Shown here: positions 17,296 through 27,141 of the stretch, one piece after another
How positions within the stretch are numbered: position 1 is the first letter of the stretch
Layout: each line of letters begins with the position of its first letter
Assembly: GCA_016285515.1 (NCBI GenBank)
Contig: JAEEQW010000016.1
Span: 1 to 57,845, forward strand
Length of the DNA stretch: 57,845 nt
Origin: Bacteroidales bacterium
GTDB lineage: Bacteria > Bacteroidota > Bacteroidia > Bacteroidales > BM520
Reading direction: 5' to 3'
The notes under the pieces: model-generated
Seen by the model: the letters and a program-made list of their open reading frames with translations, nothing else
What the model was told of the DNA's origin: nothing
Database searches by the model: none
Program-made: the position numbers and the translations under genes

Positions 17296-17323
17296 GTTGC
17301 TGTTAAATCTTTTTTTTCGGCTG

Positions 17324-17349
17324 CAAATATACTATTTTCTTTATTTTTG
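17324..17349. promoter_or_regulatory. Divergent promoter boxes between vsr and the sialidase-like gene
   Basis: On the minus strand tatatttg occupies 17331-17324 for vsr, with a TTG 22 bases further upstream. On the plus strand tatttttg occupies 17342-17349, 17 bases before the ATG at 17367. Both fit TAnnTTTG. The boxes are 10 bases apart, so the two promoters probably compete. Confidence 0.5.
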
Positions 17350-17366
17350 CTTTCAAAAATAACTTT

Positions 17367-18440
17367 ATGAAACATCTGTTATACCTCATACCTCTTTTCT
17401 TCTGTTTGTCTCTTGTCGCACAACAGCCTGCAGACAGCATCTCCGAAAAAATCCTTTGTCAAGAGACCTGCCGTCAGTTTCTTTATGACACGGCAGCTTT
17501 CCCTTCGTGCCATGCGGCTACTATCGAGGCGTTGCCCAATGGTGACTTGGTGGCTGCTTTCTTTGGCGGTTCGTGGGAGGGGGCCAATGATGTATGCATC
17601 TGGCTCTGCCGCAAAGGTAAAGACGACCTCGCATGGTCGGAGCCGACTTTGGTGGCTAATGGCGATGTGGGCGACACGGTGCAGCATCCTTGCTGGAACC
17701 CTGTACTCTATCAGGTGCCTGACGGTGATTTGTTGCTTTTTTATAAGACGGGAATCTACATCAAAGATTGGGTAGGACATCTCATGCGTAGTAGCGACGG
17801 CGGCTACACTTGGAGCCAGCCGGAGACGTTGGGGCGTTGCCATGACGACCAAGGCGATTTCCCTTATCTCGGTGCCATCAAAAACAAACCTGTCGCCTAC
17901 GGAGAACGTATCATCGCTCCATCGAGTGATGAGAGTGTGCGTTGGCAAATCCATTTTGAGCTGTCGGACGACGGTGGCACAAATTGGCACTATGTCAGCG
18001 TTCCTTCTGATGACACCATTGTCTCTATCCAACCCACCATTCTCATCAATGATGACGGCATGTTGCAGGCGCTTTGTCGAACCAAGAACGGCTATCTCTC
18101 CACCACTTTCAGCTGTGACGGCGGACTGACGTGGGAGCCCGAACTACTTACTGACATCCCTAACAACAACTCTGGCATCGACTGCGTGACACTATCAGAC
18201 GGACGCTATGCCATGGTTTACAATCCCACAGGTAAAGAGTGCAGCAAAGAGTTTGGTCCCCGAACACCCTTGACCGTGGCATTATCGAACGACGGCTTGC
18301 ATTGGACCGATGTGCTCAATCTCGAAGAAGGTCCTGGTGAGTTCTCCTATCCATCTGTCATCTGGAAAGACAAAGAGTTGCATATAGTTTATACTTGGAA
18401 TCGCAAGAAGATTGGGTATGTTCGAGTGCAGTTGTTTTAG
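17367..18440 (+). CDS. Exported sialidase-like BNR-repeat protein
   Basis: 357 residues with a signal peptide (LIPLFFCLSLVAQQ). Asp-box motifs recur: SSDGGYTWSQ, SDDGGTNWHY, SCDGGLTWEP and the degenerate SNDGLHWTD. The ending GEFSYPSVIWKDKELHIVYTWNR is typical of the BNR_2 six-bladed propeller group. Some members are exo-alpha-sialidases; others act on different glycans or are not characterised, so a sialic acid substrate is plausible but unproven. It is flanked by envelope and lipoprotein genes, converges with the peptidase gene (20-base gap) and has its own -7 box. Confidence 0.75.
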   Translation: MKHLLYLIPLFFCLSLVAQQPADSISEKILCQETCRQFLYDTAAFPSCHAATIEALPNGDLVAAFFGGSWEGANDVCIWLCRKGKDDLAWSEPTLVANGDVGDTVQHPCWNPVLYQVPDGDLLLFYKTGIYIKDWVGHLMRSSDGGYTWSQPETLGRCHDDQGDFPYLGAIKNKPVAYGERIIAPSSDESVRWQIHFELSDDGGTNWHYVSVPSDDTIVSIQPTILINDDGMLQALCRTKNGYLSTTFSCDGGLTWEPELLTDIPNNNSGIDCVTLSDGRYAMVYNPTGKECSKEFGPRTPLTVALSNDGLHWTDVLNLEEGPGEFSYPSVIWKDKELHIVYTWNRKKIGYVRVQLF

Positions 18441-18460
18441 TCTCGCTCGATATACGTTTA

Positions 18461-20512
18461 TCACTTCATCGCTTTCAGTGCTTCAGAAGCAGCATCAAGC
18501 AATGGCTGTGTTGACACTTCGCTGCCTACGGCGTGACGCATCCAGTGTTGCGGTGTTAGACGACCTGCGGGATAGATGCGTTCAATCTCGGCTGCTACTG
18601 ACTTGCCTTTCAGCTGCTGCTCTAGCTGGAAGTGGATGATGTGGCCGTAGGGGTAGTTGGGCAGATAGAGTGGCGAGTCGATCATGTGGCTATAGATGGC
18701 CAAGATGGGCGAGTCTTGCTCCCCGAGGTATTGGGTGTAGTATTTGTTCCAAACCTCTTGCGCCGTGCGGATGACCTGCTCCTTCAGCTGCGCCACCGTG
18801 GCGCCAGGGTGCTCATATAGCCAGCGCCAGCAGTACATGTCAACAAGGGCTACACCCATAATCTCGTAGCAGCCCCAGAAAATGTCGAGGGTTTGTAGGG
18901 CTTCACGGGTGGGGTCGTCATTTTGGTAGCCCAGGAAGTCGAGGTCGCGAATCTGAAACGCGAAGGCGAGCGCTTCGGTGAAGGCGGTGTTGGGCACGCC
19001 TTTCATAATGTAGTGGTCAACATCGTGGAGGGTGATGGTTTGCTCAACGTTGTGGCCAAACTCATGAACGGCAATGTTATAGCCTTTGTAGTCCATGCCG
19101 TCCTTGCCAATGCGGGTGCGAAGACGGGCATTATCTGTGCGCATGTTCGACTCCCAAGCATGACCGGCACCGCGCGACGGGTCAACGGTGATATGTGAGC
19201 AGATGAAATCGTTTTTCTCTTGGCTGAAGCCCAGCTGATTAAGAATGGAAGGCATTCCTTTTGTGGCAAAAGCCTCACGGTTGGGATAGAGTCGGCGGGT
19301 TTGGGCCGAGAGGTCGTCTTCGTTCAGGGAGCTACGACTCTTGAACCCGTCGTACCAGATATCGAAAGGCTCTAATTTGCGACCCAAGCGTTGCTCGATG
19401 AGTTTGGCCACCTCACCCACCTGCGGCGAGCTGCAATAGGTGTCGAACAGTTGCTCGATTTCATCGAAGCTCACCTCCATATCTTCCTCAAAAGCGCGGG
19501 CAATGGCTGTGGGATAACGCGGATTAAAGCGGTCTAGCTGCTGCATGGCGTGGAAGTTGTCGAGGAAGTATTGGTAACGGGTGTCGTGCTCTGGCTTCAC
19601 ATTGACTTGCTTGCCGTCTTTGGTGACGGTGTTGGCGTAGGGGTTCCAGTCGTAATCAGGGTTGTTGATGACACATTCGGGAATGCTTTGGTCGATGATG
19701 CGGCGCATCACTTGGTAGATCATACGCTGCTTGGCCAGACCCTGTTCGCCTTCGTTGTAGTGGGTCTTCAACTCATCACGCAGTCCCCAGTGTGTGATTA
19801 GCGACATATCTGGAAAGATATGCTCGCCTTGGTCGTCCAGTAGGTGGCCCATCTGGATGTTGTAATTTGAGATGTAGTTGTCAGCGGCTGAAAGCTGTGC
19901 CGACAATGCCTGTTGGCATTCAGCGGGTACGCGGGCGGTGAAGACGTCGCCCAAACGGGCGTAGGCCCACTGCTGCCGGCTCCAGTCTGTGCCTAAGGTG
20001 TTCTTCTCTTCCAGCGTGTAGAAGGGGAAGTTCAGCACCACGATGAAGGCGATTTTCTGTTCGAACATGTCATCGATGAAATGTGCCGAAGGGCTGTAGG
20101 CACCGAACAATTCATCGAGTTGCGTCGGTTCAGGACCATCAACATGGATAGGCAGGTTCAGGTCAACGTTCATCTTGTTGAAGCAGCCCCAAAGACTTTC
20201 GAAGTTCTGTTCCAGTTGTGCAGCCATGCGAGCCCGTTCGTCGGGGTCGGCCACAAAGTTCTCCATGCAGAAATCCTCGAACTCAGCGGGCGTTCCGTCA
20301 GCCTCCGTCCAGAAAGCCGCTGCTTGTTCCACGCCTCGCGCGATGCGATCCTCTATGCCTTCCATGCCAGCATATTTCTCGCACAGGGCTTTTACCGTTT
20401 TCTTAACACAAGTCTGGTCAATGTTTTTCATTGTTGCATCATTGTTTTTCTTATTGCAGGCAGACAGACAAACTATTGTTGCTGCCAATAATACGATCAT
20501 TAGTTTTTTCAT
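18461..20512 (-). CDS. HEFGH zinc metallopeptidase lipoprotein
   Basis: 683 residues with an SPII signal (IVCLSAC, Cys19). The zinc site is VHEFGHNVEQ with a downstream Glu in FTEALAFAFQ, a gluzincin arrangement. The rest is mainly helical, similar in style to M3/M2-like peptidases, with the long helical N-terminal half such enzymes use to close the cleft. It should cleave peptides at the envelope, but its substrate is unknown. It lies 22 bases after the ICMT-like fusion gene on the same strand, so it is probably cotranscribed with it. The assignment as a metallopeptidase rests on the HExxH and the length. Confidence 0.8.
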   Translation of the reverse strand: MKKLMIVLLAATIVCLSACNKKNNDATMKNIDQTCVKKTVKALCEKYAGMEGIEDRIARGVEQAAAFWTEADGTPAEFEDFCMENFVADPDERARMAAQLEQNFESLWGCFNKMNVDLNLPIHVDGPEPTQLDELFGAYSPSAHFIDDMFEQKIAFIVVLNFPFYTLEEKNTLGTDWSRQQWAYARLGDVFTARVPAECQQALSAQLSAADNYISNYNIQMGHLLDDQGEHIFPDMSLITHWGLRDELKTHYNEGEQGLAKQRMIYQVMRRIIDQSIPECVINNPDYDWNPYANTVTKDGKQVNVKPEHDTRYQYFLDNFHAMQQLDRFNPRYPTAIARAFEEDMEVSFDEIEQLFDTYCSSPQVGEVAKLIEQRLGRKLEPFDIWYDGFKSRSSLNEDDLSAQTRRLYPNREAFATKGMPSILNQLGFSQEKNDFICSHITVDPSRGAGHAWESNMRTDNARLRTRIGKDGMDYKGYNIAVHEFGHNVEQTITLHDVDHYIMKGVPNTAFTEALAFAFQIRDLDFLGYQNDDPTREALQTLDIFWGCYEIMGVALVDMYCWRWLYEHPGATVAQLKEQVIRTAQEVWNKYYTQYLGEQDSPILAIYSHMIDSPLYLPNYPYGHIIHFQLEQQLKGKSVAAEIERIYPAGRLTPQHWMRHAVGSEVSTQPLLDAASEALKAMK

Positions 20513-20534
20513 TTTATGGTTTTATTTTGCAAAT

Positions 20535-22289
20535 TCAGAAATTTCTTGTTCCATATACCTCTTTGATGTCGAGATCTTTCAGTGGTGTATCACTGTCATA
20601 TTTCGAGTATCTGACCTCATTATGGCCATCGTTGACATAAGCAAGGATGCCTTTGTTGCTTTTCAGTGCCCACCAGCTGCCCCCTCCAGTATAAGGTATG
20701 CCGCTATAACCATAATCGTCATTATAGTGTTGGATGTAATACACCAAGTCGCCCATCACCGCATTGATGGGTAATACGATTTTCAAGGTACGGTTGATGT
20801 AGTCATCGGCAGCACAAACGCTGTCGCGTTTATATTCAATATGGATTTCATCCGATTGCGGAATCTCGTCAAGCCTAAAATAAGGCTTGTGGTTAGTCGG
20901 ATTTTGACTGAATTCATTACAGAGCACCTGTCTTCCCTCAAGGTTTTGACTTTTCCATTCCCAAGCATCGTCTTTTTGTTTCCAATGTTTTTTTTCGGGG
21001 AGCTCCTTGAACCTTCGATATTGCAACTCTGTAAGGAAGAAATACTCATAATAATCCGTGTTTCTGTCGAGATAACCGAAAGCGATGCTATATATTTTCC
21101 CAATGTTATTAGCTTTGCTTAAAGTATTCTCAAAATGTCCCAACAATACATAAATGCCCTCGTAAAGCACTTTGTCACAATGGAAGTCGCGGGTTTCGAA
21201 TTGGATGGTCTTGACACCTTTCTCTTGCACCAACAGCTCCTGCATTTTGTCTTCAGCCTCGTCAACGTCGCGGTCGTAGCCATATTCGACAGCGGTGCAG
21301 AGCAGGCGGCAGAAACGCTCGGCATCATGATGCCTCCCCGAGATGGTGCGGACAAGGTATTTCTGATTCGTTATAAACATTTGGCACTCGTCCTCAGGGT
21401 TGAAGGCGTTATGGAGGTAGGCCACAGGCTTCCCGTCCAATTTGATGATGGCCATCGGCTCGTAAGGCTGGCAGGCAAAGGTGTATGTTTTTCCTTTGTA
21501 TATCAATGTCGGCACGCCATCGGCAACGAAGAGCTTGCGGACGGAGTCTTGCCAGATGGTGAGTGTTGCAGGGCCGTTTTGCATGGGGGCGGTGGTTTGC
21601 CTATGATTTAAAAAGGGTGGCTTCACCAAATGTAAAGGTATTACTTTGTATCTCACTCGTTGTTTGTACTCACGGTATCCCTCAAGTCCTTGTTCCAGGA
21701 CTGCTTCTTCGTTGCGTATGCGCTTGGCTATGAGAGGGATATACAGCAGCATGATTCCGAAGGAGATGGGCGAAGCCAATACCAAAGGCATCATCAAAAA
21801 GAGGATGGTGGTAGCCATATACATCGGGTGGCGGACCACGCCATAGAGCCCCGTATCAATGACCTTTTGATGCTCTTGCACCTCAATGGTTCGTGAAAGA
21901 TAGGTGTTTTCGCGTAGCACCTCCGCATACAAGGCGTAGCAAACCAAGAAGAGCACTGCTGCTACCCACACAGCCCAATCGGGCAACACGCACCATTGGA
22001 AGCGCCAGTTGAGTCCCGCAACGACAAAAGCAGCAATAAACAACAAGCCGCTCAGCGCCACGACGGTCTTTTGTTCCTTCTCTTGTTCCTTAGCGTTCAG
22101 GCGTTTTCGGAGCAGTTCCGGATTCTTCACCATCATCACAAGACCAGCTATAAACATAGGCACAAACAGGATGCCCATCAGCAGCCAGCCCTGCCAATAG
22201 TGGAATGAACCTGCGGGCAGGAAGATAAGCAAACCTAGGATAACGACGCCAAGGAGGAATTTGGTTAGGGATTGGAGGAAGAGGTTCAT
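20535..22289 (-). CDS. ICMT-like membrane methyltransferase fused to an unknown C-terminal region
   Basis: 584 residues. Residues 1-225 hold about five membrane segments and the motif VIDTGLYGVVRHPMYMATT (RHPMY near residue 153), typical of isoprenylcysteine carboxyl methyltransferase/PEMT-like membrane methyltransferases, which use S-adenosylmethionine. Stand-alone relatives end near residue 215. Here about 360 soluble residues follow that I do not recognise (NGPATLTIWQDSVRKLFVADG, then aromatic Tyr/Asp-rich sequence). Protein prenylation is not expected in bacteria, so the substrate is open. The gene lies 5 bases after the YqaE-like gene and 22 bases before the peptidase lipoprotein gene. 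Confidence 0.75.
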   Translation of the reverse strand: MNLFLQSLTKFLLGVVILGLLIFLPAGSFHYWQGWLLMGILFVPMFIAGLVMMVKNPELLRKRLNAKEQEKEQKTVVALSGLLFIAAFVVAGLNWRFQWCVLPDWAVWVAAVLFLVCYALYAEVLRENTYLSRTIEVQEHQKVIDTGLYGVVRHPMYMATTILFLMMPLVLASPISFGIMLLYIPLIAKRIRNEEAVLEQGLEGYREYKQRVRYKVIPLHLVKPPFLNHRQTTAPMQNGPATLTIWQDSVRKLFVADGVPTLIYKGKTYTFACQPYEPMAIIKLDGKPVAYLHNAFNPEDECQMFITNQKYLVRTISGRHHDAERFCRLLCTAVEYGYDRDVDEAEDKMQELLVQEKGVKTIQFETRDFHCDKVLYEGIYVLLGHFENTLSKANNIGKIYSIAFGYLDRNTDYYEYFFLTELQYRRFKELPEKKHWKQKDDAWEWKSQNLEGRQVLCNEFSQNPTNHKPYFRLDEIPQSDEIHIEYKRDSVCAADDYINRTLKIVLPINAVMGDLVYYIQHYNDDYGYSGIPYTGGGSWWALKSNKGILAYVNDGHNEVRYSKYDSDTPLKDLDIKEVYGTRNF

Positions 22290-22294
22290 AATGC

Positions 22295-22450
22295 TTATTC
22301 GTTCTTATTCAATATGATTAATGCAGCGATGACGCCCGGCACCCAACCGCAAAGGGTAAGCAGGAACACAATGATCACCGACCCGCACCCGCGGTCGATA
22401 ACGGCCAGCGGCGGGAAAAAGATGGCAAGGATGACGCGTAGGATGGACAT
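22295..22450 (-). CDS. YqaE/Pmp3 family small membrane protein
   Basis: 51 residues. It reads MSILRVILAIFFPPLAVIDR, then GCGS and a second hydrophobic stretch containing LTLCGWVPGVIAALIIL, ending NKNE. The PPLAV and GWxPGxIAAL signatures are those of the Pmp3/YqaE family: two-segment membrane proteins linked to salt and stress tolerance. It lies 2 bases after the LlaJI-like gene and 5 bases before the ICMT fusion. Confidence 0.9.
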   Translation of the reverse strand: MSILRVILAIFFPPLAVIDRGCGSVIIVFLLTLCGWVPGVIAALIILNKNE

Positions 22451-22452
22451 GG

Positions 22453-24675
22453 TTATTTGATATAACTATTGAACAATTCTACTCCCGTCTTAAATATCGG
22501 CATTCCATCAATATAGTCTGCCGATGATTTTGCATCGGAAATGATTTCTGGCAAGTTAATTCTTGTCGAAAGCTGAATCTCTTCATCAAACACATAACAG
22601 AAATAGTTTCCTTGAGGATTGGGGTACAGTGCTTTTCGCATACGCTCCTCATCCATTGTGGCATGGTGATGAACATGAAAAACACGGTATCCATTAATTT
22701 CTGCGTTGTGTTCATACAAAATTACGAATTTTACATCTAATCCGGCAAGATACGTGGGTGGTAAAGCACCGTCTCGGATCACACTTCCACGTTTCTTCAA
22801 ACGCACATTATAAAGATTGGTACCTTTGTCGTTCTTGCCCATAATCCAGTCAAATTGTTCCTTTGAGTGGTAGCAGCCAATAAGGAAATGCTGGTCGGGA
22901 TAGCGTTGGATATGGTGTGTGGTGAGCAACGATGCAGGCGTAACCGTTTTTGCAGGTTGTACAACGGTTGGTAGTACTTCTCTCGGGTCTTGTCCCAAAA
23001 GACATTTTTCGTAATAAAAACCAGGCTCAATCAAAGCCAATACCAAGTCATTTTCATCATTGTGATTTGAATCCTTGTCGAGCGCAAGCGAATAGTAGGG
23101 TTGCGGGCCTCCCATACGATATGGCGTGAAGACCTTCCCCAAGAACTGTTGAAAGTTCTCTTTCAAAAACTCTTCAACATCTACGCCTTCGCGTGGGGTC
23201 ATGGCATAGAAATCATACTGCTCTTGGAGAACTTTTTTGATGTTTTCCCGAAATATTTTTCTGATTTCTTGTGTGTGTTCCCCAGCTCCCTGCACGTAGC
23301 ACGCAAGTACAAAAAGGAAGTTGATATTATATGTTTGCAGGATTAGCGTATCACGGTCAAAGAGCCGGTTCTCAAAATGGTACGAAATCTTGTGGTTCTT
23401 ACCATCATTCATCTTTTCCAGTTGCAAATTGGCATCGCTGTAGTTGTTCAGTTGCTGTGCTTGCAGGTGTCCGCGAATAAAAAAGTTCGGAGTGATGTTG
23501 TAGCCTTCGGTTGTATTGTCTCGGTATTGGAGGTTTGTCTGCTCAAACGCTTCCGGATTTTGGTTGAAGAAATCAATATTGTATTGGATGACGTTCTTGG
23601 CGTATGTGAATTGCTTGTAGATGGAGTTCGGACCGATGTCGTTGTCATCTTTGTAGTATTTGCTGTCGCCAATGAAATAAATCTGCTTTTTGTCCTCTAT
23701 CAGTGAGTTGTCGCGATAGATATGGTCGATAATCTTGCCGTCTTTCTGTGATTTGAGTCCGCCTTGCAGACTGTTGTCGCCGATGAGCGAGTCAATCATA
23801 TCTTCAAAGACGAGGTTGAACTCCCGAACGAGCATTGCTTGCTCGTCATCGTTCTCTTTGCTTTGCACGTATTGTGACTGTTCGAAGAACGTAAACAGCA
23901 GATTCCACAATTGCACCATCTCATCCGTGAAGTACTTGCGTCGGTTCTGTCGGAGGATACGCATACCTTTGCCGCTTTCTATCATGGATTGGATGGTTTC
24001 GGGTTTGAGCAGGTCATATCCGAAAGCGGGAGGTACATTGAACTTGAATTCTTGTGCCAGATAGTTCAGTACCGAGTAAAACAGCACTATCAGTTCTTCG
24101 TCAAAATTGATGTCTTTCTGTTTGGTGTGCGGATTGAGATATACAGGAACTCTGTTTTGTATCAATGCTTGGGTCTTTGAGATGGTTTTCTGCCAGTGTA
24201 TCTTGTTTTGTCCAGAGTGTTTGAGACGGGTGATATAGGTAAACAGGCTCTTGTGTTCCTTGTCGAATTTCAAGAGTGAAAGGACAATGTCTATCATCGT
24301 TTCATTACTCGGACCTTGGTGGGAAACCACGTTCTGCATGATTTCCGCTTCGTCACTTACCTTGTCCTTGCGTTGAAAATAGAGTTTGATGGCACGATAT
24401 ATCCACACGGAAAGACTGAAAACGTTGGCCTTGTGCTCCTGTTTGAGATTGTCAAAATCGATTATCTTTTCCGGTTCATATTCGCCGAAGGCTTTCCCGT
24501 CAATGATAAACACTTTCGGCAGAATAAACACCGTATCAGGGATTTTGCGCGAAAGGAAATAACCGACATAGGGTATCTTGGCTTTTCCATTGTGCATTTC
24601 CGTGAAATAGTGCGGGTCAAGTATTGCACTCAACCTGTCCTTGTCATAGCCGTATTGCTCTATCAGTATTTTCAT
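22453..24675 (-). CDS. LlaJI-type restriction endonuclease subunit (McrC-like partner)
   Basis: 740 residues. The organisation resembles LlaJI-family restriction subunits: an N-terminal part (IEQYGYDKDRLSAILDP), a nuclease core with IIDHI and GDSKYY (Asp-x-Lys near residue 337), and a C-terminal part with further conserved blocks. The LlaJI restriction activity needs this protein together with an McrB-like NTPase, which is encoded just upstream here (4-base overlap). It probably cuts unmodified or wrongly modified DNA after NTP-driven translocation. The gene is intact and on the same strand as the whole island. The recognition site cannot be predicted. Confidence 0.75.
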   Translation of the reverse strand: MKILIEQYGYDKDRLSAILDPHYFTEMHNGKAKIPYVGYFLSRKIPDTVFILPKVFIIDGKAFGEYEPEKIIDFDNLKQEHKANVFSLSVWIYRAIKLYFQRKDKVSDEAEIMQNVVSHQGPSNETMIDIVLSLLKFDKEHKSLFTYITRLKHSGQNKIHWQKTISKTQALIQNRVPVYLNPHTKQKDINFDEELIVLFYSVLNYLAQEFKFNVPPAFGYDLLKPETIQSMIESGKGMRILRQNRRKYFTDEMVQLWNLLFTFFEQSQYVQSKENDDEQAMLVREFNLVFEDMIDSLIGDNSLQGGLKSQKDGKIIDHIYRDNSLIEDKKQIYFIGDSKYYKDDNDIGPNSIYKQFTYAKNVIQYNIDFFNQNPEAFEQTNLQYRDNTTEGYNITPNFFIRGHLQAQQLNNYSDANLQLEKMNDGKNHKISYHFENRLFDRDTLILQTYNINFLFVLACYVQGAGEHTQEIRKIFRENIKKVLQEQYDFYAMTPREGVDVEEFLKENFQQFLGKVFTPYRMGGPQPYYSLALDKDSNHNDENDLVLALIEPGFYYEKCLLGQDPREVLPTVVQPAKTVTPASLLTTHHIQRYPDQHFLIGCYHSKEQFDWIMGKNDKGTNLYNVRLKKRGSVIRDGALPPTYLAGLDVKFVILYEHNAEINGYRVFHVHHHATMDEERMRKALYPNPQGNYFCYVFDEEIQLSTRINLPEIISDAKSSADYIDGMPIFKTGVELFNSYIK

Positions 24676-26252
24676 TTAGGGGCGACACCTAAGTATTCCA
24701 TGAATTGTTGCAGGGTCTGCGTTGCGTCTTGTCCGTACAAGTCTTTGAAGATGAATTCCCCAAATTCCTCTTTGCCGTCAATGGTTGTTTTCTTATAGAA
24801 GAAGTATTTGTTGTTCTCCGTTTCGTCACGGAGCACTTCATACCAGAGATAGAACATCACCTTGCTCTTGAATTCCTTTTCATCAATAGAACATTTGATG
24901 AAGAAGTTTCCTAATTGTTTGTCTTCGCTTTGGGTTAGGTCAAAGATTTTCTTGTTGGCTTTCTCTATAAAGTCAACCCACAAATAGGTCTTTTCTCCGA
25001 TTGTTATTTTGAATGTGCCGGACTTGATAGTCGTACCATAATTGATGGGAACATATTCCCATTCCCAGCGGCGTTTAAAAGCGCTGTCCATCGGGAACAG
25101 ACTTTGGTCGGAGGTATTCATGGTGGCGAGAATGTTCAGGTTAGCGGGCAAGCAGAGTTTTCCGTCTTTAATGCCTTCGGAATCCTCTCCCAATGTGTCT
25201 ATGAGATAGTTGGCCAAGTCTTTGTCTGCCTTGATTTTGTATTCAGAAACGCCGCCTTTTCTGTCCAACAGTTGGAATAGGTCACCAAAGATTTGTGCGC
25301 AGTTACCGCGGTTGATTTCTTCAATGACGAGATAGGTTTGCTCTGTTGAATGAGTGTAAGCGTAAATGTATGCGTCTGTAAAGGTTTGCGGAACAAATTC
25401 ATATACTATCTCTTCATCTTTGCCGGTTAAAGTCTTTTCCTCTTTGGATGTCGGTTTCATGGTAGGCTTATAACACCCCACGAAAGAGGCATAATCTGTA
25501 TCCGGATGGAAAGTGGTACGGAAAACATTGGGCAAATCTCTTTCTTCGCCATTGTCTAATAGTTCTCCAGTTTGTATCTTTACTTCCTGGCTTTTGCCTG
25601 TGCCGGGGGCACCGTAGAAAATTTGCTGGAGAGACCCCGAGTTTTCTACAGTTGTATTTTCGTGACCCATATCTATTTTTGAATTAAGATATGGTCTTGA
25701 ATCAAAAATGTTGATAAAACTCTCAAAGGTTTCTTTTTCTGGTGCATCTGGTGTACCAATATAAATAAATGATGCTTGATTAATGTCCGCTTTGTAATTC
25801 TCACGAGAACATTTGAGAAACTTCCTGCCATTTAATTTTTCATTGGCATATTCGTATATACTCCGTAAGTCTCTTCTGGAGCCTTCGAGATCAAGATTTG
25901 TCTCAATAGAAATAATGTATTCTTTAGGATTAAAATTGTTTAATCCTCTTGCCATTTCATCTTCTTTAGTGAATATTGAAAAAAGATAAAAACGCAAATT
26001 GTGTTTTTTTGCGAATAAAAATGGTTTCTTATATTCATCAAGAAAGACTCTTAGTTGCGGTTTTGGACGCTCTGTTCCAGTAATGCTAATATTTGTGTAT
26101 GATATTAATATTAGCTCATCGTCATCTATTTTATATAAATCGCTCCAGTCTTCTCTGAAGTTAACATTTTCATCTATTGTTGAAAACTCAACTTTAATCC
26201 AATTAGGAAAGCAATTACTAATGAAATTTTTAATTCTCGTTATTGAATCCAT
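24672..26252 (-). CDS. McrB-like AAA+ NTPase (LlaJI R1-type restriction subunit)
   Basis: 526 residues. The first 200 or so are divergent and could form a DNA-recognition domain. The AAA+ core follows: Walker A FYGAPGTGKSQEV near 212-224; FRTTFHPDTDYASFVGCYKP; Walker B plus arginine motif VIEEINRGNCAQIFGDLFQL; then NILATMNTSDQSLFPMD and AFKRRWEW. MNTSDQSL and the NRG motif are McrB hallmarks; McrB hydrolyses GTP, although LlaJI-type partners may differ. It precedes the nuclease gene with a 4-base overlap and follows the Dam-type gene by 12 bases. Together these form a restriction-modification module. Confidence 0.85.
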   Translation of the reverse strand: MDSITRIKNFISNCFPNWIKVEFSTIDENVNFREDWSDLYKIDDDELILISYTNISITGTERPKPQLRVFLDEYKKPFLFAKKHNLRFYLFSIFTKEDEMARGLNNFNPKEYIISIETNLDLEGSRRDLRSIYEYANEKLNGRKFLKCSRENYKADINQASFIYIGTPDAPEKETFESFINIFDSRPYLNSKIDMGHENTTVENSGSLQQIFYGAPGTGKSQEVKIQTGELLDNGEERDLPNVFRTTFHPDTDYASFVGCYKPTMKPTSKEEKTLTGKDEEIVYEFVPQTFTDAYIYAYTHSTEQTYLVIEEINRGNCAQIFGDLFQLLDRKGGVSEYKIKADKDLANYLIDTLGEDSEGIKDGKLCLPANLNILATMNTSDQSLFPMDSAFKRRWEWEYVPINYGTTIKSGTFKITIGEKTYLWVDFIEKANKKIFDLTQSEDKQLGNFFIKCSIDEKEFKSKVMFYLWYEVLRDETENNKYFFYKKTTIDGKEEFGEFIFKDLYGQDATQTLQQFMEYLGVAPK

Positions 26253-26264
26253 AATATTTCAAGA

Positions 26265-27119
26265 TTAATAGTTCGTAATTATTATATGAACAGCTTCTGC
26301 TTGGAAACGGTTCCTGATATTTACTGAATAGTTTTTGGGATATTCTGCAATGATATTGCCTCCATAAAGCTCTCTAGTTAAAGGTGTTGCCCCGATAACC
26401 ATTAATGCCCTACAATTTAAGTTGAAGAAATCATTAGCCAATTGGCGGTGACTTTCCTCATTGAATCCGTCTTCTTGGTATTCTTCGTTCCCATAATCTG
26501 AGAATATGCAATCATACGGAGGATCTAAGAAAACAAAATCATCGGGTTCGGTAAGTGCAAAAATCTCTCTGTAATCGGAATTGTGTATTTCGGTATTAAG
26601 TAAGAGATTGTGATGTTGTTCAGTTATAAGAGAGGTATTAAAATTTTTGTATCTTCCATAAGGCACATTATACTCACCTTTTGCATTATACCTAATCATT
26701 CCAGAATAGGCAGTTTTGTTTATGAAATAGTATAAGGCAGCAGCACTATATGTTGGTTCTATAAGGCCATTATACATATCTCTTAAATTATAGTATAGTT
26801 CTTCGTTCCTGTCTATAACTCTTTCGTTCGGGTGCCGTCTCTTAAGAGTATCAAAATTCAATCTATTAGCATTATAAATTTTTTCCAACCGAGCCAACTC
26901 GTTGCTTAATTCAGCATAATTCTGTTGCACTACTGAATAAAATCCCATCAAATTTGTATTAATATCATTAATTATAGCTCTTTCTGGCTCTAAATGAAAG
27001 TACATTGCACCACCTCCAAAGAACGGTTCTATATACTTCCCTGTGTAAAAGGGGATATGCGGAGCCAACAATGGAATTTCTTTTGATTTTCCGCCTCTAT
27101 ATTTAATGATCGGCTTCAT
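26265..27119 (-). CDS. D12-class (Dam-type) adenine-N6 DNA methyltransferase
   Basis: 284 residues. KYRGGKSKEIPLLAPHIP and EPFFGGGAMYF (motif I, residues 31-41) come first, and DPPYDCIFSDY (motif IV, near residue 198) later, in the order typical of D12-class enzymes that methylate adenine N6. The size and the helical target-recognition region between the motifs are as expected. It lies between the HNH nuclease gene (22-base gap) and the McrB-like gene (12-base gap). It may protect against either nuclease; its recognition site is unknown. Confidence 0.9.
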   Translation of the reverse strand: MKPIIKYRGGKSKEIPLLAPHIPFYTGKYIEPFFGGGAMYFHLEPERAIINDINTNLMGFYSVVQQNYAELSNELARLEKIYNANRLNFDTLKRRHPNERVIDRNEELYYNLRDMYNGLIEPTYSAAALYYFINKTAYSGMIRYNAKGEYNVPYGRYKNFNTSLITEQHHNLLLNTEIHNSDYREIFALTEPDDFVFLDPPYDCIFSDYGNEEYQEDGFNEESHRQLANDFFNLNCRALMVIGATPLTRELYGGNIIAEYPKNYSVNIRNRFQAEAVHIIITNY

Positions 27120-27141
27120 CTATTCATTATAAAATTGTTAA

